Shown here in pieces: positions 7,299 to 14,435 of a DNA stretch of 16,201 nt. Under the pieces are notes generated by a model. The model did no database searches, was not told the DNA's origin, and was given only the letters and a program-made list of their open reading frames with translations. The stretch lies in contig DASVMX010000536.1 in the NCBI GenBank assembly GCA_036384215.1, positions 1-16,201 of the forward strand, written 5' to 3'. This stretch comes from Paraktedonobacter sp036384215. GTDB taxonomy: Bacteria; Chloroflexota; Ktedonobacteria; Ktedonobacterales; Ktedonobacteraceae. Made by a program: the position numbers and the translations under genes. Positions within the stretch are counted from its first letter, which is position 1. Every line of letters starts with the position of its first letter.

Positions 7299-8522
7299 CT
7301 AATTCAAGCTCGCTGCCTTGCTCTCCGCTTTGACTGGCTCGAATTTGGCCAGGCGCACCGAGGCAGGCAGAACCATTTCTCTGTTTTCTCCAGTCTCAAC
7401 CTGCATCTCAACCGCTTTGGAGGAGCGTTTGATGGCGCTGCGCTCATAGAGCACCACACCCAGAATAACAAGGCCATCGGCAGCGAAGTTCCAGTACCAG
7501 CTCAGGCCAAAGGCGACGCAGACCGCGGTAATGACGACGTTGGTGACGGCCAGGGGCAGCAGGGTCTGCCAGCCGAGGCGCATCAGGCGGTCGTAGCGGA
7601 TACGTGGCAGGGTGGCGCGCAGCCAGATGAAGAGGAAGAGGAAGATGGCAACTTTGATCAGGAAGAAGACAATCGAGAGGATCGGGATACGCTCCAGACC
7701 AAAGAAGCTCCACCCGCCCAGGTAGACGGTCGCGACGACGGCGCTGACGGTGATCATGTTGATGTACTCTGCCATCTGGTAGAGGCTCCAGCGCAGGCCG
7801 CTGTACTCGGTCAGGTAACCCGCGGTCAGTTCCTGTTCCGCTTCGGGCAGATCGAAGGGCGCGCGGTTGACTTCCGCGACGCCGGAGATCAGGTAGAGCA
7901 CAAAGCCAAGCGGCTGGGCCAGGATGAACCAGACGTTATTCATCTGCGCGTGGACAATGCCCACGGTGCTCAAGGTGCCGGCCCACATCAGGGCACCGCT
8001 GAGGGCAAGGCCCAGGCTGGTCTCGTAAGAGACCATCTGCGCAGCGCTGCGCAGCGCGCCCAGCAGCGAGTAGCGGTTGCCCGAAGCCCAACCACCGAGC
8101 ACGATGCCGTACACAGCCAGCGAGGAGATCGCGAGAATCCAGAGCAGGCCAATGTTAACATCGCCGATGATGGGGTCCCAGACGCTCGGTTTGCCGGGAT
8201 CGCCGCTCCAGTTGTTGCCAATCGGCACAACCGCGAAGGCGCAGAGCGCCACAACCACGGAGATAATCGGCGCGATCAGGTAGATAGCTTTTTTCGCCTG
8301 GGCAGGAACAATCTGCTCTTTGAAAGCCATCTTCACAGCGTCGGCCACCGGCTGGAGCAGACCCAGCGGGCCGAGGCGGTTTGGTCCCAGGCGGCCCTGG
8401 ATCTTGGCGACCACGCGCCGCTCAATCAGGGTCATATAGGCAAAAGCGGTCAGCAGCGCGAAGATGACTATCGCGCTTTTGATCACACTGGCTACAATCT
8501 CGTTATTTAAAAATTCAAGCAT
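7299..8522 (-). CDS. nuoH: NADH-quinone oxidoreductase subunit H
   Basis: NuoH (ND1) is the membrane subunit that forms the entrance and lower wall of the quinone chamber and couples it to the proton channels. The 407-aa product has about eight membrane segments. It shows the two signature stretches: ERRVVAKIQGRLGPNRLGPL near residue 31, followed by LLQPVADAVKM, and the acidic loop FDLPEAEQELTAGYLTEYSG. A hydrophilic tail of about 50 residues follows the last helix, making it longer than typical NuoH (about 325-350 aa). The ATG overlaps the end of nuoG by 8 bp and is preceded by a near-perfect AGGAGGT site inside nuoG. Confidence 0.97.
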   Translation of the reverse strand: MLEFLNNEIVASVIKSAIVIFALLTAFAYMTLIERRVVAKIQGRLGPNRLGPLGLLQPVADAVKMAFKEQIVPAQAKKAIYLIAPIISVVVALCAFAVVPIGNNWSGDPGKPSVWDPIIGDVNIGLLWILAISSLAVYGIVLGGWASGNRYSLLGALRSAAQMVSYETSLGLALSGALMWAGTLSTVGIVHAQMNNVWFILAQPLGFVLYLISGVAEVNRAPFDLPEAEQELTAGYLTEYSGLRWSLYQMAEYINMITVSAVVATVYLGGWSFFGLERIPILSIVFFLIKVAIFLFLFIWLRATLPRIRYDRLMRLGWQTLLPLAVTNVVITAVCVAFGLSWYWNFAADGLVILGVVLYERSAIKRSSKAVEMQVETGENREMVLPASVRLAKFEPVKAESKAASLN

Positions 8523-10653
8523 GGGCCACCTCCTGCTCCTGTGTACGCACGCCCTGCTGGCCCAGATCTTCCCAGGTCAGGCCACGGTAGAGCGGGTTGC
8601 TGGCCGCGATCTCTTTGAAGACTTCCTGCGGGCTGCTGTAGTTCCATTTCTGACCCAGGTGAGTGGCGAGATCGCAGAGAATCTCCCAATCGGCCTTCGC
8701 GCCCGGCAGGGGTCGCAGCGCGCGGCGCACGGCCTGGATGTGATGGTCAACATTGGTCATGCTGCCATCTTTTTCCGCGAAAGTCACAGCCGGCAGCACG
8801 ACATCAGCCCGGCTGGCAGTCTCGCTCAGAGTGATGTCCTGCACGACCAGGAATTCCAGGTTGGGCGGCAGGCTGCCGTGGCGCAGGGGATTGGCTCCCA
8901 GAACAAAGAGGGCGCGGATCTCGCCGCTTGTGAGGATTTCGTCGTAGGTCAGACCCCCGTTCGCCGCTGGCTGGTAGCCGGGCAGGGCGTCGGGCAGCAG
9001 GCCCATGTCGCGCGCGCCCAGCGAATTGGCGTCCTCGAACAGCGGGCCAACGCCAGCGCCGGGACGATTGATGTTGCCGGTCGCGACGGCCAGCGCCTGC
9101 AGGTCAGACGCCAGGCTCGCGCCGCCGGTCGCGCGTGTAGCCATTTCGTCGTAGAGGATGATCGCGCCCTTCGCGCCGACGATCTCATCGGCCAGCTTCT
9201 CCAATTGGGCCACGCTCACCGCGTCCAGCCTCTGGCGAGCAGCCGCGGCCTCTTGCGTGGCGCGCGGGCGCAGATCGGCGTACTGAGCAGCCTTTTCGCT
9301 CCCCAGCGCCTTCGCCAGCAGGACTTTCGCGGCCAGGCCGGCGCCATTCTGCGGAACGGTGATCTTGCTCGCGGCAAAACGGTCCAGCTCGGTCGCGCCT
9401 TCGTTAACGATGAAGATGCGCGCGCCGGCTTTCATAGCCTTTTTGATGCGCAGATTGAGGATCGGCTGGCGCTCGTAGGGATCAGAGGCAATCAAAACGA
9501 TATGCGAAGCCTTCTCAATCTCGGCAATGCTATGAGTCATCATCCAGGGCCGCCCGGTCAGAGTGTCGCGCGGACCCGGGAAAACGCCGTGGTGGTGATC
9601 GACGTTGGGCGTGTCCAGTACTTCGCGCAGTAGCTTCTGGAAGAGATAAGCCTCTTCATTGGTCGTGCGCGTGGAACCGATGCCAGCGACGGAACGGGCC
9701 CCGTTTTCTTTGCTGATCTTGCTCAGGCGCGCGGCAACCTGATAATACGCCTGCTCCCAGGTGGTGGGAACGAGCTGATCGCCCTGGCGCACCAGCGGCG
9801 TGCGCAGGCGCTCCGGGCTATTGACAAAGTCAAAACCCCAGCGACCGCGGTTACAGAGCCACCCATCATCAATTTCGTCGTTCTGCCGCGAACTGAGGCG
9901 CATGATCTTGTCCACGCGCACATCCAGGCGCGCGTTACATCCAACGCTACAATTCGTACAGATGCCGTTCACGCGCTTGAGTTCCCACGGGCGCGCCTTA
10001 AAGCGATACTTCGAGGAGGTCAGCGCGCCAACCGGGCAGATCTCGACGGTGTTACCGGAGAAGGCCGAGTCAAAGGCATGATCGGGAGCCGTGCCAACTT
10101 CCATTCTGAAGCCGCGGTTGATCATTACCAGGCCATTGTCCATGGAGATCTCGGAGCTAAAACGCGTACAGCGCTGGCACAGAATGCAGCGCTCGCGGTC
10201 CAGCAGCACCTCTTCGCTCATTGGCACGGGCTTGGGATAATGGCGCTTCTCCAGGTCAAAGCGCGTGCCGCCTGGACCGTGGCGCAAGGTGAAGTCCTGT
10301 AGATCGCACTCCCCGGCCTGGTCGCAGATCGGGCAATCCAGCGGGTGATTGATCAGCAAAAACTCCAGCGTGCCGCGCCGGGCTTTGAGCACCTTCTCCG
10401 TTTTGGTATAAACCACCATGCCTTCGCTAACCGGAGTCGTGCAGGCCGTCTGCGGCGGCTTGGGCATCTTCTCGATCTCCACAAAGCACATACGGCAGGC
10501 GCCCAGCGGGGGCATTTTTGGATGATAGCAATAAATCGGAATCTCGATCCCGGCCTGCTTCGCAGCCGCCCAGACCAACGTTCCCGGAGGAACCGCGACA
10601 GGTTTATCGTCGATGGTCAGGTGGACGAGTCCGTCTGTTTTCTCTTCTGGCAT
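8515..10653 (-). CDS. nuoG: NADH-quinone oxidoreductase subunit G
   Basis: NuoG is the largest peripheral-arm subunit, carrying electrons from NuoF towards NuoI. From the chosen ATG it has 712 aa. The ligands are all visible: [2Fe-2S] N1b at Cys42/53/56/71; His-Cys3 N5 at His103, Cys107/110/116; [4Fe-4S] N4 at Cys156/159/162/206; and off-path N7 as CxxCxxxC-x27-C at Cys232/235/239/267. A molybdopterin-oxidoreductase-like domain without catalytic function follows. An in-frame TTG at 10707 would add 18 residues with no family resemblance, so the ATG at 10653 is preferred although its ribosome site is weak. It follows an unusual 371-bp repeat-filled gap after nuoF and overlaps nuoH by 8 bp. Confidence 0.96.
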   Translation of the reverse strand: MPEEKTDGLVHLTIDDKPVAVPPGTLVWAAAKQAGIEIPIYCYHPKMPPLGACRMCFVEIEKMPKPPQTACTTPVSEGMVVYTKTEKVLKARRGTLEFLLINHPLDCPICDQAGECDLQDFTLRHGPGGTRFDLEKRHYPKPVPMSEEVLLDRERCILCQRCTRFSSEISMDNGLVMINRGFRMEVGTAPDHAFDSAFSGNTVEICPVGALTSSKYRFKARPWELKRVNGICTNCSVGCNARLDVRVDKIMRLSSRQNDEIDDGWLCNRGRWGFDFVNSPERLRTPLVRQGDQLVPTTWEQAYYQVAARLSKISKENGARSVAGIGSTRTTNEEAYLFQKLLREVLDTPNVDHHHGVFPGPRDTLTGRPWMMTHSIAEIEKASHIVLIASDPYERQPILNLRIKKAMKAGARIFIVNEGATELDRFAASKITVPQNGAGLAAKVLLAKALGSEKAAQYADLRPRATQEAAAARQRLDAVSVAQLEKLADEIVGAKGAIILYDEMATRATGGASLASDLQALAVATGNINRPGAGVGPLFEDANSLGARDMGLLPDALPGYQPAANGGLTYDEILTSGEIRALFVLGANPLRHGSLPPNLEFLVVQDITLSETASRADVVLPAVTFAEKDGSMTNVDHHIQAVRRALRPLPGAKADWEILCDLATHLGQKWNYSSPQEVFKEIAASNPLYRGLTWEDLGQQGVRTQEQEVAHA

Positions 10654-10719
10654 ACTTTTACTACCGTCTATGAGTTCCGGGCAGCCATAACGTGGTCGCC
10701 CACACAATCAACTGAAAAA

Positions 10720-10975
10720 CCGCTTCTATCAAGCTCCGCTTGACTTTTTCGCCGCCTGCGGCGGCGCAATTAAAGAAGAAGTTTTGCGGGGACTGGCTCC
10801 TTATTCCGAATAGGCAAGTTGCTTGATCGCAACTTTTCTTGCCCTCTCGGTAAGGTAGCCCCGTCGCTTCATCTGCCCCCGGCAGCGCGTCCCCCGGCAA
10901 AGGGCAGCCGCATCCGGGGGATGAAACAGGCTGCCGTCCTCTGCACTCCCGCTTTGGCTTCCTAAGAAATCGTAC
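10720..10975 (+). repeat. Degenerate copy of the GC-rich intergenic (MITE-like) repeat, interrupted
   Basis: The left part (about 10727-10792) and right part (about 10889-10963) match the insertion at 14187-14334 in the same orientation. Shared landmarks are TCAA-x-CTCC, then at the same 13-bp spacing GCCGCCTGCGGCG, then AAGAAG, GGGGAC, CCGGCAAAGGGC, CCTCT and CACTCCCGCTT. The middle holds ~98 bp absent from the other copy, including the hairpin at 10806-10850. The right part also has extra GC-rich sequence that itself forms TCCCCCGG/CCGGGGGA arms. The boundaries are approximate. Most of the 371-bp gap between nuoF and nuoG is filled by this material, and no gene is seen in it. Confidence 0.65.
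10806..10850 (-). repeat. Diverged inverted copy of the hairpin repeat
   Basis: The minus strand here aligns over about 64 bp, at roughly three-quarters identity, with the plus strand of the 67-bp repeat between nuoC and nuoD. The fold is the same: an outer 10-bp stem, a 5-nt one-sided bulge (10836-10840), an inner 7-bp stem (10816-10822 with 10829-10835) and a 6-nt loop (10823-10828). The inner stem is AAGTTGC/GCAACTT instead of AAGCTGC/GCAGCTT, which is a compensatory base-pair change. Read as the nuo transcript, two of the three outer-stem changes become G-U wobbles. Confidence 0.7.
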
Positions 10976-10989
10976 GAGAGCGCCTCGCT

Positions 10990-11024
10990 TCCCGGCAGGG
11001 CTGCCGCTCTCTGCGCCCTGCGTC
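10990..11024 (+). repeat. Short third copy of the GC-rich repeat core
   Basis: Immediately after the nuoF stop, the sequence CCCGGCAGGGCTGCCG then CTCTCTGCGCCCTGCGTCCT resembles the core of the two larger copies (CCGGCAAAGGGC-x-xCCG then CCTCT-x-CACTCCCGCTT). It is short and GC-rich, so chance similarity or a local duplication of the neighbouring copy cannot be excluded. Confidence 0.4.
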
Positions 11025-12311
11025 CTAATGCACTCCAGCGTGAGCCGCGTGCATGGGACAGCTGCCCAGGCGCACATGCTCGATGAATTCGTCGCGGAAG
11101 AGCTTGACGCCGCTGACAATCGAGCTGGTCGCCGCGTCTCCCAGCGGGCAGAAGGACTTACCCGCGAGGTTGTCGCAGATGTCCAGCAGCAGATCAAGAT
11201 CCTTCTGCTTGCCCTCGCCGTGTTCCAGGCGGTGCAGGATCTCGGTCAGCCAGTACGTACCTTCGCGGCAGGGCGTGCATTTGCCACACGACTCGTCGCG
11301 ATAGAACTCGGTCATGCGCAGGATCGCTCCGACAATACAGGTGTCTTCGCTCAGCACGATCACGCCACCGGAACCGCCCATCGAGCCAGCCGCCGCGATG
11401 GCCTCGTAGTCCATCGTGACGTCAATCTTGTCAGCCGCCAGCATGGGAGCCGAGGAACCACCGGGGATAAAAGCCTTGAGCTTTTTATCTCCCAGGATGC
11501 CGCCGCCATATTGCTCATCGTAAATCAGCGTGCGGAACGGCGTGCCCAGCGGCAACTCGTAATTGCCCGGCTTTTTCACCTGGCCGCTCAGACAGAAGAC
11601 GCGCGTGCCCTTGCTCTTCTCTGTGCCAAACGTGGCGTACCAGTCGGGTCCATTGCGCAAAATGGCCGGCACGGTCGAAAGAGTCTCGCAGTTGTTAATC
11701 ACTGTCGGACCGCCGTAGAGGCCGACCGCGGCGGGGAACGGCGGCTTGAGGCGTGGATAGCCGCGCCGGCCCTCCAGCGATTCCATCAACGCGCTCTCCT
11801 CGCCACAGATGTAGGCTCCCGCGCCGCGATGGACGATCACTTCCAGCGAATAGTCGCTGCCCATGATATTCTTGCCGATATACCCGGCAGCGTAGGCCTC
11901 TTCCACCGCCTTCTCGACCTGCCTGGCGGCGTAAGCCAGTTCTCCACGCACGTAAATAAACGCCACGGCCACGCGGCAGGCGTAGCTGGTGATAATCACG
12001 CCCTCGACCAGTTGATGTGGATTCTTCTCCATCAACATACGGTCTTTGAACGTGCCCGGCTCGCTCTCGTCGGCGTTACAGCAGAGGTAGCGCGGCTCAT
12101 TCTTGGCCAGGAAGCTCCACTTGAGACCCGTTGGGAAACCAGCGCCGCCACGCCCACGCAGGCCCGATTTCTTCATCATCTCAACCAGTTCTTCCGGCTG
12201 ATACTCCTTGAGCGCCTTTTCCAACCCCTGGTACCCGGCGTACTGGCGGTAGACCTCCAGCGTATCCAGGCCGGGAGCATCAATATCTTTCGTAACAATC
12301 AGTTCTGGCAT
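11025..12311 (-). CDS. nuoF: NADH-quinone oxidoreductase subunit F (NADH- and FMN-binding)
   Basis: NuoF (51-kDa subunit) binds NADH and FMN and carries cluster N3, the electron entry point of complex I. The 428-aa product is of standard length. The glycine-rich nucleotide/FMN motif GRGGAGFPTGLKW is at 53-65, CNADESEPGTFKDR at 78-91 and GAGAYICGEESAL at 163-175. N3 ligands are Cys342/345/348 (CGKCTPCREG) and Cys388 (SFCPLGD). The ATG is preceded by GAGAGGAAG at good distance. It follows nuoE after 63 bp containing a hairpin, and a long repeat-filled gap separates it from nuoG. Confidence 0.98.
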   Translation of the reverse strand: MPELIVTKDIDAPGLDTLEVYRQYAGYQGLEKALKEYQPEELVEMMKKSGLRGRGGAGFPTGLKWSFLAKNEPRYLCCNADESEPGTFKDRMLMEKNPHQLVEGVIITSYACRVAVAFIYVRGELAYAARQVEKAVEEAYAAGYIGKNIMGSDYSLEVIVHRGAGAYICGEESALMESLEGRRGYPRLKPPFPAAVGLYGGPTVINNCETLSTVPAILRNGPDWYATFGTEKSKGTRVFCLSGQVKKPGNYELPLGTPFRTLIYDEQYGGGILGDKKLKAFIPGGSSAPMLAADKIDVTMDYEAIAAAGSMGGSGGVIVLSEDTCIVGAILRMTEFYRDESCGKCTPCREGTYWLTEILHRLEHGEGKQKDLDLLLDICDNLAGKSFCPLGDAATSSIVSGVKLFRDEFIEHVRLGSCPMHAAHAGVH

Positions 12312-12326
12312 TGCCTATCTTCCTCT

Positions 12327-12367
12327 CCGATCCAGCTCGGACAGTGCTCTGTCCGTTCTCAGATCGG
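12327..12367. promoter_or_regulatory. 41-nt hairpin between nuoE and nuoF
   Basis: A perfect outer stem CCGATC (12327-12332) with GATCGG (12362-12367) and a perfect inner stem CGGACAG (12338-12344) with CTGTCCG (12349-12355) flank a 4-nt loop; internal loops are 5 and 6 nt. In the mRNA it ends just before the nuoF ribosome site. There is no U-tract, so it is not a Rho-independent terminator. It may affect mRNA stability, processing or nuoF translation. Confidence 0.5.
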
Positions 12368-12374
12368 CTGCGTG

Positions 12375-12902
12375 CTACTTAATCCGCTCGGTCGAGCCGC
12401 CTTGAGGAGACTGCAAGACCTTCTTTGCCTTCAATTCCCTGCCCAGCTCATCCAGCAGAGCGTTCGCCATCTCAGGCGTGACGTTCTCCACAAACTCGCC
12501 GTTGACCTGCAAGACCGGAGCCGTGCCACAGGAGGCCAGGCACTCCATGCCTTCCAGCGTGAAGTTTCCGTCCGGCGTGGTCTCGCCGCGCTTTACACCC
12601 AGGCGCTTCTCCAGGTGTTCCATCAACTGATCGCAGCCGCGCAGGTAACAGGAGATGCCGGTGCAGACACTGATCACCTTCTGTCCGTGCGGGCGCTGAT
12701 AGTACATGGTGTAGAACGTGGCCACGCTCTTCACATCGTCGGTCGTCAGGTTTAAGATCTCGGCGACGGCAGCGATGCCTTCCGCTGTGACATAGCCCTC
12801 CTCTTCCTGCGCGATATGCAGCGCTGGCAAAAGGGCGGAGCGGGACATAGGATAGCGGGCAGCGAGAGAGCGCATGCGTTCTTTGGCCTGTTCTGAAATC
12901 AT
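12375..12902 (-). CDS. nuoE: NADH-quinone oxidoreductase subunit E
   Basis: NuoE (24-kDa subunit) is a thioredoxin-fold protein with the [2Fe-2S] cluster N1a, and sits beside NuoF in the NADH-oxidising module. The 175-aa product has the helical N-terminal part with LPALHIAQEEEGYV and VATFYTMYY, then the cluster ligands as C-x4-C (Cys80, Cys85) and C-x3-C (Cys121, Cys125). The last ~20 residues form a hydrophilic tail. The ATG overlaps the nuoD stop as ATGA, so it is translationally coupled to nuoD. Confidence 0.97.
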   Translation of the reverse strand: MISEQAKERMRSLAARYPMSRSALLPALHIAQEEEGYVTAEGIAAVAEILNLTTDDVKSVATFYTMYYQRPHGQKVISVCTGISCYLRGCDQLMEHLEKRLGVKRGETTPDGNFTLEGMECLASCGTAPVLQVNGEFVENVTPEMANALLDELGRELKAKKVLQSPQGGSTERIK

Positions 12903-14137
12903 CGATCAACCTCTCCAAGCACAATATCAATGCTACCGATAGACGCGACCACATCCGATAACAGCCCGCCCTCAACCATCAGCGGTAAAACCTCCAGATT
13001 GGCGAAGGAAGGCGCGCGCACGTGCATACGATAGGGTTTGGCGCTGCCGTCGCTCACGATATAGAAGCCCAGTTCGCCCTTGGGTGCCTCTGTGCGCACA
13101 AAAACCTCGCCCTGAGGTGGACGATATCCCTCGGTGAAGAGCTTAAAGTGGTGAATCAGCGCTTCCATACTGCCGGTGATCTGCCACTTGGGCGGCGGCG
13201 CGATCTTGGGATTGGCCACGCGGTAGGGGCCGGCTGGCAGACCATCCATAGCCTGATTGATGATGTTCAGGCTCTCCTGCATCTCCAACATGCGTACCAG
13301 GTAGCGGTCGTAGACATCGCCGTTGCTGCCCACGGGAATGTCAAAGTCGAACTTCTCGTAGCCGCTATAGGGGAAAGCCTTGCGGATATCCCAGACCACA
13401 TTACTGCCGCGCAGCGTCGGGCCGCTGGCGCCATACGCTATCGCATCCTGCGCGCTCAGAATACCCACACCCTTCGTGCGCTCGATCCAGAGCTGGTTGT
13501 TGGTCAGCAGATCGTGGTACTCGCGCAGGTGGGCCGGAAAGTCACTGGTGAAGGCGCGCACCTTCTTCTCAAACTCGGACGTGATATCCGCCTGCAAGCC
13601 ACCAGGACAGATATAGCTGGTCATCATACGCACGCCCGAGATCTCCTCGAAGACATCCAGGATCAACTCGCGCTCGCGGAAACAGTAGAGGAAGATGCTC
13701 ATCGCGCCAAGGTCGAGGGCGTGCGTTCCCAGCCAGACCAGGTGGCTGGCGATGCGCTGCAATTCCGCCAGGGCCACGCGCACAAACTTGATCTTCTCGG
13801 AAATCTCATCCTCAATGCCCAGCAGCTTCTCCACGGCCAGCGCGTAGCCCAGGTTGCTGTTGAGCGGCGAGAGATAGTCCATGCGATCGGTCAGTACCAG
13901 CGCCTGGTGATAGGTCTTCGCCTCGGCGGTCTTTTCGATCCCGGTATGCAGGAAACCAATATCGGGCACGGCCTTCAGCACAGTCTCGCCGTTGATCGTC
14001 AGGATCAGGCGCAGCACGCCATGGGTACTGGGATGCTGCGGCCCCATATTGATGGTCATCGTATCCATGTGCTGACCACCCTCCAGGGGCTGGCTATCCT
14101 CAAGAATATATTGTGTTGCAATCTCTTGTTTTTGCAT
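12899..14137 (-). CDS. nuoD: NADH-quinone oxidoreductase subunit D (quinone site)
   Basis: NuoD (49-kDa subunit, related to the hydrogenase large subunit) forms the quinone head-group pocket together with NuoB. The 412-aa product shows GPQHPSTHGVLR at 32-43. The quinone-contacting residues known in Thermus Nqo4 (His38, Tyr87) correspond to His39 and Tyr88 (RMDYLSPL) here. The chosen ATG at 14137 has AAGGAG 13 nt upstream, which is far, and this motif is supplied by the repeat in the gap. An alternative ATG at 14068 (MDTMTINMGPQHP) has GGAGGG about 10 nt upstream. The longer form is preferred because its length before the HPSTHG motif matches the Thermus protein. It overlaps nuoE by 4 bp. Confidence 0.95.
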   Translation of the reverse strand: MQKQEIATQYILEDSQPLEGGQHMDTMTINMGPQHPSTHGVLRLILTINGETVLKAVPDIGFLHTGIEKTAEAKTYHQALVLTDRMDYLSPLNSNLGYALAVEKLLGIEDEISEKIKFVRVALAELQRIASHLVWLGTHALDLGAMSIFLYCFRERELILDVFEEISGVRMMTSYICPGGLQADITSEFEKKVRAFTSDFPAHLREYHDLLTNNQLWIERTKGVGILSAQDAIAYGASGPTLRGSNVVWDIRKAFPYSGYEKFDFDIPVGSNGDVYDRYLVRMLEMQESLNIINQAMDGLPAGPYRVANPKIAPPPKWQITGSMEALIHHFKLFTEGYRPPQGEVFVRTEAPKGELGFYIVSDGSAKPYRMHVRAPSFANLEVLPLMVEGGLLSDVVASIGSIDIVLGEVDR

Positions 14138-14149
14138 ATCTTCAGGCTT

Positions 14150-14186
14150 ACTCCTTTCCGAAAAGGCCGAAAAAGCTGCGCTCTAG
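14150..14186 (+). repeat. 67-bp hairpin repeat, copy 1, left part
   Basis: These 37 bp are identical to 14369-14405. They contain the left arm of the hairpin (CCGAAAAGGC, bulge CGAAA, AAGCTGC) and stop inside the loop at CTAG (14183-14186), where a 148-bp element is inserted. Read on the minus strand, the outer flank AAAGGAGT is the nearest ribosome-binding-like sequence upstream of nuoD. Confidence 0.85.
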
Positions 14187-14334
14187 TACTTCGTCAAACT
14201 CCATCCGAAAGGTGCGCCGCCTGCGGCGACGCAGGAAGAAGAGGGAATTGTGGGGACACCCCACACCCCGGCAAAGGGCTACCGCCCTCTACACTCCCGC
14301 TTCGCACTTCTTTCGCATGAACGTTGACTGACTA
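14187..14334 (+). mobile_element. MITE-like insertion in the loop of the hairpin repeat
   Basis: This 148-bp segment interrupts copy 1 of a tandem 67-bp repeat and is flanked by CTAG on both sides (14183-14186, 14335-14338), where the uninterrupted copy has CTAG once. Removing 152 bp restores an exact 67-bp period. The ends form imperfect terminal inverted repeats, 18 of 25 positions matching (14187-14211 against the complement of 14310-14334). CTAG could be a 4-bp duplication, or a TA duplication within a CTAG target as for IS630/Tc1-type elements. There is no coding capacity. The interior has the GC-rich core also found at 10720-10975. Confidence 0.75.
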
Positions 14335-14368
14335 CTAGCAGCTTGCCTTTTCGGCATAAGAGCCTTTA
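14335..14368 (+). repeat. 67-bp hairpin repeat, copy 1, right part
   Basis: It begins with the second CTAG and continues with the right arm of the hairpin (GCAGCTT, GCCTTTTCGG) and a trailing segment. From 14339 to 14368 it matches 14406-14435 at 26 of 30 positions, all four differences being transitions. Confidence 0.85.
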
Positions 14369-14435
14369 ACTCCTTTCCGAAAAGGCCGAAAAAGCTGCGC
14401 TCTAGCAGCTTGCCTTTTCGGCGCAAGGGTCTTTA
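14369..14435 (+). repeat. 67-bp hairpin repeat, copy 2 (intact)
   Basis: The intact repeat folds as CCGAAAAGGC (14377-14386) with GCCTTTTCGG (14412-14421), a 5-nt one-sided bulge (14387-14391), AAGCTGC (14392-14398) with GCAGCTT (14405-14411), and the loop GCTCTA. It ends on the nuoC stop codon (14433-14435); the next bases, inside nuoC, start again with ACTCCTTT, hinting at a truncated third copy. No gene is seen in the 295-bp gap between nuoC and nuoD. Confidence 0.85.

Noticed and set aside
10654..10707. Upstream TTG start for nuoG adding 18 residues
   Set aside because: The extra residues show no resemblance to NuoG N-termini, whereas the ATG at 10653 leads directly into the ferredoxin-like domain.
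10674..10712. Promoter directly before nuoG (TTGATT with TATGGC)
   Set aside because: The -10 match is poor and the spacing only 16 bp; not distinguishable from chance.
10714..10750. Hairpin with trailing T-run on the plus strand (TCAAGC/GCTTGA then CTTTTT) as a terminator
   Set aside because: The T-run follows only in the plus direction, where no gene is transcribed; it is probably part of the repeat element, and the nuo transcript has no immediate U-tract there.
10661..11197. 178-codon minus-strand frame across the nuoF-nuoG gap
   Set aside because: It starts inside nuoF in another frame and runs through repeat sequence; the product has no family features.
11028..12755. 575-codon open frame on the plus strand opposite nuoF and nuoE
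   Set aside because: It is an antisense shadow: rich in Arg, His, Gln and Ala, with no recognisable domain, exactly opposite two genes with full catalytic motifs. The same holds for other long plus-strand frames (for example 7167-8510, 13022-14320, 8464-9633, 4011-4991).
14150..14435. CRISPR-like array from the repeated 37-bp segment
   Set aside because: Only two copies; the distances are explained by a 67-bp tandem duplication plus one insertion, and there are no regular spacers or cas genes.
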